DNA of 12,577 bases. Origin: Gemmataceae bacterium. Lineage in GTDB: Bacteria > Planctomycetota > Planctomycetia > Gemmatales > Gemmataceae. The translations under genes and the position numbers were made by a program. The stretch is taken from the NCBI GenBank assembly GCA_026418875.1, contig JAOAAM010000508.1, positions 1 to 12,577 on the forward strand, given 5' to 3'. Of the stretch, positions 6,538 to 12,577 are shown piece by piece. The notes under the pieces are model-generated. The model was not told the DNA's origin. It ran no database searches and saw only the letters and a list, made by a program, of their open reading frames with translations. The first letter of the stretch is position 1. The number at the start of each line of letters is the position of its first letter.

Positions 6538-7449
6538 ATGGAACTAGGTTTTGTGAGTGCGATTTTCCCGGATCTGTCGCTGGAAGAAGTGTTGCAATTT
6601 GCCGCCGAGGAAGGCTTCCTTTGCGTGGAAGTCATGTGCTGGCCCCCGGGCAAGGCCGATCGGCGCTATGCGGGTGTCACGCATCTGGACGTGACGGCAT
6701 TCACCGACCGGGACGCCGAGTCCATTCGCCAGCTCATGGATGCCCACGGCGTGTTCATTAGCGGTCTCGGTTATTATCCCAACCCGCTCCACCCCGATCC
6801 GGAGCATCGGCGGATGGTCGTCGGGCATCTGTTGAAGGTGATCGACGCGGCGAAGAAAATCGGCATCCCGGTGGTCAACACCTTCATCGGCCGGGACCAC
6901 ACGAAGTCGGTGGACGAGAACTGGCCAGTACTCCTCGAGACGTGGAAGCCGATCGTCGAAGCGGCTGAGAAAGCCGACATCCACATCGGCATCGAGAATT
7001 GCCCGATGATTTTCAGCAACGACGAGTGGCCCGGCGGGAAGAACATCGCCACTTCGCCGGCCATCTGGCGGCGGCTCTTCGCCGACCTGAATAGCAGCCG
7101 TATCGGGCTCAACATCGACCCTTCGCACCTGGTGTGGCAACACATCGATGCGGCCCGGTGCTTGCGCGAGTTCGGCTCCCGGATCGTCCACGTCCATGCG
7201 AAGGACACCCGCATCGACCATGACAAGCTTTACGAGGTCGGTATCATGGGACTCGGTTGGCGCACGCCGAAGCTGCCCGGCCTGGGCGATGTCGATTGGA
7301 CGCACTTCTTCAGCGCCCTGACCGATACAGGCTACGACGGGCCGGTGTGCATCGAAGTGGAAGACCGGGCGTATGAGAAGTCGTTGGAGGATCGGAAGCG
7401 CTCGCTGCGCCAGAGCCGCAACTTCCTCAACCAGTTCGTGAGTTTCTGA
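6538..7449 (+). CDS. Sugar phosphate isomerase/epimerase family protein (AP-endonuclease-2-type TIM barrel)
   Basis: This is a 303-residue protein of the xylose-isomerase-like TIM barrel family (AP_endonuc_2 fold), a cytoplasmic metal-dependent family that isomerises or epimerises sugars, inositols or related polyols. The expected metal ligands are visible: E153 (IGIENCPM), D194 (NIDPSHL), H220 (VHVHAKD) and E273 (IEVED), in that order. The length is full for the family and there is no signal peptide. A GGGGG stretch at 6527-6531, 6 bases before the ATG, serves as the ribosome binding site. The insertion [11 protein letters not shown] (157-167) looks typical of the branch found in planctomycetes, but the substrate cannot be assigned. 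The second PSCyt1/DUF1553 gene begins 78 bases downstream on the same strand, so it may be co-transcribed with that pair and process a sugar taken up with its help; this link is inference. Confidence 0.88.
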   Translation: MELGFVSAIFPDLSLEEVLQFAAEEGFLCVEVMCWPPGKADRRYAGVTHLDVTAFTDRDAESIRQLMDAHGVFISGLGYYPNPLHPDPEHRRMVVGHLLKVIDAAKKIGIPVVNTFIGRDHTKSVDENWPVLLETWKPIVEAAEKADIHIGIENCPMIFSNDEWPGGKNIATSPAIWRRLFADLNSSRIGLNIDPSHLVWQHIDAARCLREFGSRIVHVHAKDTRIDHDKLYEVGIMGLGWRTPKLPGLGDVDWTHFFSALTDTGYDGPVCIEVEDRAYEKSLEDRKRSLRQSRNFLNQFVSF

Positions 7450-7527
7450 GGGGGAATTGGTCAGCCGCGGCGTGGCGGGTGGTGTAGAATGACGCTACGC
7501 TTCCATCCTCCCGCCTGAGGTTCGAGC

Positions 7528-9897
7528 ATGCCCCGAGTCGTGACGATGTTGGCTAGGTTGGTGTCGGCTCCGGCAACGGTTTTGGGCACTCTGGCACTCA
7601 CGTTGACGACGGCGTCTCCGGCCGTCGGAGCCGAGCCGACGGTCGACTTCAACCGCGATGTTCGTCCCATCCTGTCGGACAATTGCTTCCGCTGTCATGG
7701 TCCGGATGAGAAGGAACGGAAGGCGGAGTTGCGGCTGGACGTTCGGGAGTCGGCCGTGGGTCAGGAGGTCATCGTCCCGGGGAAAAGCGGGGAGAGCGAG
7801 TTGCTGCGGCGGATCACGGCGAGGGAGGCGAGCCAGCGGATGCCCCCGCCCTCGACCGGCAAGCAACTGAGCGAAGCACAAATCGAGACACTTCGGCGAT
7901 GGATCGACGAGGGAGCCTCGTATGCCAAGCACTGGGCCTTCGTGCCGCCCAAGCGGCCTGCGGGGGGGTCGATCGATGAGTTCATTCGCCGAAAACTGGA
8001 AGCGGTTGGCCTGACCATGTCACCCGAGGCCAGCCGAGAGCGATTGATCCGCCGGGTGACGCTCGACCTGACGGGTCTGCCGCCGACCTTGGCCGAGATC
8101 GATGCCTTTGTCCATGATCCATCGCCCGATGCCTACGAGAAGGTGGTCGATCGGCTGTTGAACTCGCCCCGTTACGGCGAGCGGATGGCCCTGGATTGGC
8201 TGGATGCCGCCCGCTTCGCCGACACCCACGGCTACCACATCGATAGCGGCCGGGACATGACCCGTTGGCGCGACTGGGTCATCGACGCGTTCAATCGCAA
8301 CCTGCCATTCGACCAGTTCACCATCGAGCAGTTGGCCGGCGACCTCCTCCCGAATGCCACGGTCGAGCAGAAGATCGCCAGCGGCTTCAACCGCAATCAC
8401 ATGATCAACTTTGAAGGCGGCGCCATCCCGGAGGAGTATCACACAGCCTACATCGTCGATCGAGTGAACACCACGGCCACGGTCTGGTTGGGTTTGTCGC
8501 TGGCCTGCGCCCAATGCCACGATCACAAGTACGACCCGTTCACGCAGAAGGACTACTATCGCCTCTATGCGTTCTTCCACAATGTTCCGGAGAACGGCTT
8601 GGACGGCTCCCGCGGCAACGCCGCCCCGCTCCTCCGCTTCCCCACGCCGGAACAACAGCGCGAACTGGACCGCTTGGCGGAAGAAATCGCTCGCTGGCAG
8701 AAGCTGGAGAAATGGCCCTTCTTGGCCAAGTGGGCGAAATCACAGCAGGCTCCCCTGCAACAGCAGCGGGACAAGCTGGAGCGGCAAGTGCCCACCACCA
8801 TGGTCATGCAGGAGATGCCCCGGCCACGCGACACCTTCATCCTCATCCGCGGAGCGTATGACAAGAAGGGGGAGAAGGTGACGGCAGGGCTGCCCGAGGC
8901 CTTGGTTGAACATCCGATCTCGACGGACCGCCCGTTGAATCGGCTCGATCTCGCCCGTTGGATCGTCTCCGAAGAGAACCCGCTGACCGCCCGGGTGATC
9001 GTCAATCGTTATTGGCAGATGTTTTTCGGGACGGGTTTAGTCAAGACGTCGGAAGATTTTGGTACCCAAGGCGAATACCCTTCGCACCCCGAATTGTTGG
9101 ATTGGCTTGCCGTCGAATTTCGCGAGTCGGGCTGGGACGTGAAGCGGCTGGTGAAAATGATCGTGATGTCGGCGGCGTATCGGCAGGATTCTCGAGTTCG
9201 GCCCGAGCACCTGCAAAAGGACCCGGAAAACCGGCTGCTCGCCCGGGCCTCCCGCTTACGTTTGCAAGCGGAGTTCATCCGAGATCAGGCGCTGGCGGTC
9301 AGTGGGCTGCTGAACGGCGAGATCGGGGGAAGGAGCGTCTTCCCATATCAGCCGCCGGGGCTCTGGGAGGAACTGATGTCCCGGGCCGACGGGGCGAATT
9401 GGACGGCCCAAACCTACACCCCCAGCCACGGGAAAGATCTTTACCGCCGAACGATGTACACCTTCTGGAAGCGGACCTGCCCGCCGCCCACCTTGGCAAC
9501 CTTCGACGCCCCGGACCGCGAAGTCTGCACGGTGCGACGGCCCCGGACCAACACCCCGCTGCAAGCGCTGATCTTGATGAACGACCCGACCTACGTCGAG
9601 GCTTCCCGGAAGTTGGCCGAGCGCCTTTTGCGTGAAGCCGACTCGACCGACGAGCGGATTCGCCTCGCCTTCCGCCTGTGCACGGGTCGGCTTCCGAACG
9701 AGCAAGAATTCAGTATCCTCCAACGGTTGTTCGAGGATCGACGGACGAAATATCGGCAGGACCGAGAGGCAGCCCTGAAACTGTTGTCGGTCGGCGAATC
9801 GCCCCGGGACGAGGCCTTGCCGTTCGAGGAATTGGCAGCGTGGAGCTCGCTTGCCAGCGTCATACTGAACCTGGACGAAACCATCACACGGAACTAG
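7528..9897 (+). CDS. Exported PSCyt1-DUF1549-DUF1553 (PSD1) protein, copy 2
   Basis: This 789-residue protein is a paralogue of the gene at 1680, with the same layout. A Sec-type signal peptide covers residues 1-35 (AVGA before E36). PSCyt1 (about 40-130) has C53-F-R-C56-H57 followed by GPDEKERKAELRLD and an RMPPP element. DUF1549/PSCyt2 (about 148-352) has C327-A-Q-C330-H331-D-H-K-Y-D-P. A Gln/Lys-rich, probably helical linker (about 370-425) is followed by DUF1553/PSD1 (about 468-789) with NPLTARVIVNRYWQMFFGTG and a final SVILNLDETITRN. Compared with copy 1 it has a shorter PSCyt1-to-PSCyt2 spacer. It carries the DREVCTVRRPRTNTPLQALI stretch, where copy 1 has [24 protein letters not shown] lies 7 bases before the ATG. 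It probably forms an operon with the DUF1501 gene 45 bases downstream. Function of the family is unknown. Confidence 0.93.
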   Translation: MPRVVTMLARLVSAPATVLGTLALTLTTASPAVGAEPTVDFNRDVRPILSDNCFRCHGPDEKERKAELRLDVRESAVGQEVIVPGKSGESELLRRITAREASQRMPPPSTGKQLSEAQIETLRRWIDEGASYAKHWAFVPPKRPAGGSIDEFIRRKLEAVGLTMSPEASRERLIRRVTLDLTGLPPTLAEIDAFVHDPSPDAYEKVVDRLLNSPRYGERMALDWLDAARFADTHGYHIDSGRDMTRWRDWVIDAFNRNLPFDQFTIEQLAGDLLPNATVEQKIASGFNRNHMINFEGGAIPEEYHTAYIVDRVNTTATVWLGLSLACAQCHDHKYDPFTQKDYYRLYAFFHNVPENGLDGSRGNAAPLLRFPTPEQQRELDRLAEEIARWQKLEKWPFLAKWAKSQQAPLQQQRDKLERQVPTTMVMQEMPRPRDTFILIRGAYDKKGEKVTAGLPEALVEHPISTDRPLNRLDLARWIVSEENPLTARVIVNRYWQMFFGTGLVKTSEDFGTQGEYPSHPELLDWLAVEFRESGWDVKRLVKMIVMSAAYRQDSRVRPEHLQKDPENRLLARASRLRLQAEFIRDQALAVSGLLNGEIGGRSVFPYQPPGLWEELMSRADGANWTAQTYTPSHGKDLYRRTMYTFWKRTCPPPTLATFDAPDREVCTVRRPRTNTPLQALILMNDPTYVEASRKLAERLLREADSTDERIRLAFRLCTGRLPNEQEFSILQRLFEDRRTKYRQDREAALKLLSVGESPRDEALPFEELAAWSSLASVILNLDETITRN

Positions 9898-9942
9898 GCA
9901 CGACCTCTGGCGACCGGGGATCGACCCTGGAGGGAGCGGCGA

Positions 9943-11370
9943 ATGAATCCCGTGACCGAGTATGCGGCGTTGATGACGCGGCGGCACTTCTTTGGCCGGA
10001 CGGCAACCGGCATCGGCGTGGCCGCGCTGGCCTCGCTGTTGAATGGCGAGAAGGCCATCGCCTCGCCCCATTTCGCCCCCCGGGCCAAGCGAGTGATTTA
10101 CCTGTTCATGTCCGGCGGGCCATCCCACATCGACTTGTTCGACTTCAAGCCGAAATTGGCGGAATTGAACGGCACGGAACTGCCCGATTCGGTTCGCATG
10201 GGGCAACGCATCACCGGGATGACAGCCTATCAGGGCAAATTCCCGTGTGCCGCCTCGATCTTCAAGTTCCGGCAGCATGGCCAGAGCGGCACCTGGGTGA
10301 GCGAACTGTTGCCCAATATCGCCCGAGTCATCGATCATTGCGCCGTCGTCAAGTCGATGCACACCGAGGCGATCAATCACGATCCGGCGACGACGTACAT
10401 CCAGACGGGCAGCCAGCAGCCGGGCCGACCCAGCTTGGGGGCATGGCTCAGCTACGGCATCGGCAGCGAATCGAAAAACCTGCCCGCCTTCATCGTCATG
10501 ATCTCGCAAGGCTCAGGCAACAAGACCGACCAGCCCATCTTCTCCCGGTTGTGGGGAGCGGGATTCCTGCCCAGCCAGCATCAGGGCGTTCGCTTCCGTT
10601 CCGGGGCCGACCCCGTGCTGTATCTCTCGAATCCCCCCGGGATCGACACCGCGGATCGGCGAGCCATGCTCGATGCCGCCGGGCAATTGAATCAACTGGC
10701 GGCTCAGAGTTTCGGCGATCCCGAGATCAACACCCGAATTGCCCAATACGAAATGGCCTTCCGCATGCAGGCTTCGGTGCCCGAGCTGACCGACCTGTCG
10801 CGTGAAGATCGCCGGACGATCGAAATGTACGGCATCAAGGACGATGGGGTCGATGGCGGATTCGCCCGAAACTGCCTGCTGGCCCGACGGATGATCGAAC
10901 GCGGCGTCCGTTTCGTCCAACTCATGCACCGCGGCTGGGACCAGCACAGCGACCTGCCCAAGCAGATCCGCGGTCAATGCTCCGACGTGGACCGACCGAC
11001 GGCGGCCCTGATCGCCGACTTGAAGCAGCGCGGCCTGCTGGACGAGACGCTGGTCATATGGGGCGGCGAATTCGGGCGAACGGTTTATAGCCAGGGGGCG
11101 CTGACTAAGGATAACTACGGTCGGGATCACCACGGCCGATGCTTCTCGATGCTGCTTGCCGGCGGCGGAATCAAGCCGGGCATCACCTACGGCGAAACCG
11201 ACGATTATTGCTACAACATCGTGCGCGATCCGGTCCACATCCACGACTACAATGCGACGATCTTGCACCTGTTGGGCATTGACCACACCCGGTTGACGTA
11301 TCGGTTCATGGGGCGCGACTTCCGCCTGACCGACGTTCATGGCGAAGTTGTGCACGGGTTGCTGGCGTGA
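9943..11370 (+). CDS. Tat-exported DUF1501 protein, copy 2
   Basis: This 475-residue DUF1501 protein is a paralogue of the protein at 4216. Its Tat signal is T12-R13-R14-H15-F16-F17-G18, followed by [14 protein letters not shown]. Family landmarks are [14 protein letters not shown] (57-70), [10 protein letters not shown] (372-381) and [21 protein letters not shown] starting at 393, with D395 and H396 matching D402 and H403 of copy 1. The C-terminal [18 protein letters not shown] is the usual ending. A strong GGAGGGAG ribosome binding site (9929-9936) precedes the ATG. The gap to the upstream gene is 45 bases, wider than the 10 bases in copy 1. ATG at 9973 (M11, just before the Tat motif) is a possible alternative start. 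Confidence 0.92.
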   Translation: MNPVTEYAALMTRRHFFGRTATGIGVAALASLLNGEKAIASPHFAPRAKRVIYLFMSGGPSHIDLFDFKPKLAELNGTELPDSVRMGQRITGMTAYQGKFPCAASIFKFRQHGQSGTWVSELLPNIARVIDHCAVVKSMHTEAINHDPATTYIQTGSQQPGRPSLGAWLSYGIGSESKNLPAFIVMISQGSGNKTDQPIFSRLWGAGFLPSQHQGVRFRSGADPVLYLSNPPGIDTADRRAMLDAAGQLNQLAAQSFGDPEINTRIAQYEMAFRMQASVPELTDLSREDRRTIEMYGIKDDGVDGGFARNCLLARRMIERGVRFVQLMHRGWDQHSDLPKQIRGQCSDVDRPTAALIADLKQRGLLDETLVIWGGEFGRTVYSQGALTKDNYGRDHHGRCFSMLLAGGGIKPGITYGETDDYCYNIVRDPVHIHDYNATILHLLGIDHTRLTYRFMGRDFRLTDVHGEVVHGLLA

Positions 11371-11521
11371 CGAGGCAGGGTGCTCGGTGTTCGTTGCTTC
11401 CCGTGCTTTACTTACTTGACTTGCTTTCCGTGCTTTCCTTGGTCACTTCTCCGCCAGGAGAGTGCACGCCGGCTCATCTGAATGCTGCGTGACGGGTCGT
11501 GAAACACACGCTGCCTTTGTC

Positions 11522-11528
11522 GGGGGAG
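11522..11528 (+). promoter_or_regulatory. Ribosome binding site that fixes the hemD-like start
   Basis: GGGGGAG lies 8 bases before ATG 11537. The longer frame from GTG 11462 would add 25 residues that do not resemble the start of a HemD protein and has no site of this quality. Confidence 0.65.
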
Positions 11529-11536
11529 AATTGGGC

Positions 11537-12334
11537 ATGTCGCTAGCCGGTCGGGTGGTGGCCTTGGCCGAAGGACGACAACTCGAAGAGCTGGCGCAAC
11601 TTCTCGCAAAAGAGCAGGCCGTCGTCCTGCGCTGCCCCATGATCGGCATCCGCGACAACCCCGACGAGGGTCATGTCGTCTCGTGGCTGCACGACTTGAT
11701 CTCTGGGCAGTTCTCCTTGGTGATCCTCCTGACCGGCGAGGGACTCAGGCGGCTGACGGGTTTCGCCGCACGGCGGGGCATCCAAGACCGCATGGTGCAT
11801 GCCCTCGGTCAAACCCGCCTACTCGTCCGCGGACCCAAGCCCATTCAGGCGCTGCGTGAATTGGGGCTGAAGCCGACGTGGACGGCGGCGAAGCCCACCA
11901 CGGAAGGCGTCCTGGACGTGTTACGAACCATCCCGCTGGAGGGAGTGACCGTCGGCGTGCAGTTGTATGACCAGGCAAACGACACTTTGGAGCGGTTCTT
12001 AACGCAGTCGGGGGCACGGCCTGCCTGTGTCTTGCCGTATGTCTACGCCCCGGCGGCGGAGACCGAACAGGTCGCACAACTTTTACAGCGGATCAACGAG
12101 GGGACCGTGGATGCCATCGTTTTTACCAGCGCCCCGCAGGTGGAGAGGCTGTACGCGGTGATGGCCGAGCGGCATCTCGCGGTGGATTGGTCGAAGACGC
12201 GAGTTGCAGCCGTCGGGCCGGTCGTGGCCGAGGCCCTGCGCCGCCACGACGCTCCCGTCCACGTCTGCCCCGAGCAGGGCTTTCAGATGAAAAACCTGGT
12301 ACATCACCTCCGCAATTCTTTCCGCGTGAGCTAG
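11537..12334 (+). CDS. hemD: Uroporphyrinogen-III synthase (HemD-like)
   Basis: This 265-residue protein fits the HemD family, which closes hydroxymethylbilane to uroporphyrinogen III with inversion of ring D, the branch point to haem, sirohaem and cobalamin. It acts in the cytoplasm without a cofactor. The family is poorly conserved in sequence, so the call rests on the pattern of two alternating alpha/beta domains. Seen are TGEGL (66-70), RGPKPIQALRELGL (98-111) followed by KPTWTAAKPTTEGVL, FTSAPQVERL (196-205) and VAAVGPVVAEAL (223-234). The length is normal and there is no signal peptide. ATG 11537 is preferred over GTG 11462 because of its ribosome binding site. The leader (11371-11536) is pyrimidine-rich and contains CCGTGCTTT twice (11401 and 11428). 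No other haem gene is in the window, so its usual partners (hemC, hemB) must lie elsewhere. Confidence 0.85.
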   Translation: MSLAGRVVALAEGRQLEELAQLLAKEQAVVLRCPMIGIRDNPDEGHVVSWLHDLISGQFSLVILLTGEGLRRLTGFAARRGIQDRMVHALGQTRLLVRGPKPIQALRELGLKPTWTAAKPTTEGVLDVLRTIPLEGVTVGVQLYDQANDTLERFLTQSGARPACVLPYVYAPAAETEQVAQLLQRINEGTVDAIVFTSAPQVERLYAVMAERHLAVDWSKTRVAAVGPVVAEALRRHDAPVHVCPEQGFQMKNLVHHLRNSFRVS

Positions 12335-12363
12335 ATTTGGGTAAGCGCACCGATGCGCCCCGA

Positions 12364-12378
12364 CCGGGACGTTCCCGG
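12364..12378 (+). terminator. Small GC-rich hairpin after the hemD-like gene
   Basis: CCGGGA (12364-12369) pairs with TCCCGG (12373-12378) around a 3-base loop, 29 bases after the stop at 12334. No U tract follows, so it is at best a weak terminator. The rest of 12335-12491 shows no gene. Confidence 0.3.
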
Positions 12379-12491
12379 AATCCAACCCAACCGAGATCCG
12401 CTCGCGGCAAGCCCTGGTTGTCCCAATGCTCGGGAACAAGGTTCGACCATCCAGGAAGGGGCGGGCATTAACCTAAGCGGGGGGACGTGTC

Positions 12492-12577
12492 ATGACCGAG
12501 GCCACGCGAATCCTGCTTTGGGACTCGCAGCCCCATGATCGGGCGCGAATCATGGCGGCGCTGGGGCTGTACCTGGA
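12492..12577 (+). CDS. Start of an unidentified gene, cut by the window end
   Basis: ATG 12492 follows a GGGGGGA ribosome binding site (12479-12485) by 6 bases. The 28 visible codons read MTEATRILLWDSQP, then HDRARIMAALGLYL. A beta strand, WD, then a helix beginning HDR recalls the first strand and helix of a response-regulator receiver domain (ILLVDD-type), but W replaces the first acidic residue usually seen and the fragment is too short to assign. It could equally be a degenerate receiver domain or an unrelated protein. Confidence 0.55.
   Translation, partial: MTEATRILLWDSQPHDRARIMAALGLYL

Noticed and set aside
7457..7490. Promoter for the second PSCyt1 gene (TAGAAT at 7485)
   Set aside because: The -10-like box is good, but the only -35-like sequence (TTGGTC) is 22 bp away, too far. 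The gene may be transcribed from the isomerase promoter.
9256..10509. 417-residue antisense frame
   Set aside because: It lies across the end of one conserved gene and the start of another on the plus strand, with no domain; a shadow frame.
1..12577. CRISPR array, tRNA, rRNA, insertion sequence or phage genes
   Set aside because: No spaced direct repeats, tRNA-like cloverleaf, rRNA sequence, transposase or integrase was seen on either strand.

Overview
The window is a GC-rich stretch of chromosome from a planctomycete, most likely of the Gemmata group. The main evidence is two copies of a gene pair that is a hallmark of Planctomycetota: a large exported protein with PSCyt1, DUF1549 (PSCyt2) and DUF1553 (PSD1) domains, followed by a Tat-exported DUF1501 protein. 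The first 19 bases are not genomic: they match the Tn5 mosaic-end/Nextera adapter exactly, so this is the edge of an incompletely trimmed contig.

Layout. Bases 20-286 hold only a doubtful gene fragment and a promoter-like site. 287-865 encodes a DnaQ-like DEDDh 3'-5' exonuclease. 927-1283 encodes a small ArsC/Spx-like thioredoxin-fold protein whose reading frame is interrupted by a single in-frame TGA (966-968). That TGA sits where the family has the first Cys of its CxxC redox motif, and a stem-loop with a GGUU apical loop lies 14 bases downstream. I read this as a selenocysteine protein (Sec14-Thr-Thr-Cys17) with a bacterial SECIS; ordinary gene calling would reduce it to an 88-residue fragment. 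A strong hairpin terminator follows, then 396 bases without a gene.

1680-4205 and 4216-5667 form the first PSCyt1/DUF1549/DUF1553 + DUF1501 pair, which is tightly coupled. A long hairpin (5700-5737) separates it from a convergent gene for a small exported protein of unknown function (5743-6315, minus strand). After a divergent intergenic region, 6538-7449 encodes a sugar phosphate isomerase/epimerase-type TIM barrel, followed by the second pair (7528-9897 and 9943-11370). The window ends with a HemD-like uroporphyrinogen-III synthase (11537-12334) and the first codons of an unidentified gene at 12492.

How the genes work together. The two pairs presumably give two related exported systems, with the c-type-haem-like and DUF1549/1553 protein secreted by Sec and its DUF1501 partner by Tat. 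The isomerase directly upstream of the second pair hints at carbohydrate use, but no substrate can be read from the sequence. The selenoprotein, exonuclease and HemD genes look like unrelated housekeeping or stress genes. No mobile element, CRISPR array, tRNA or rRNA was seen.
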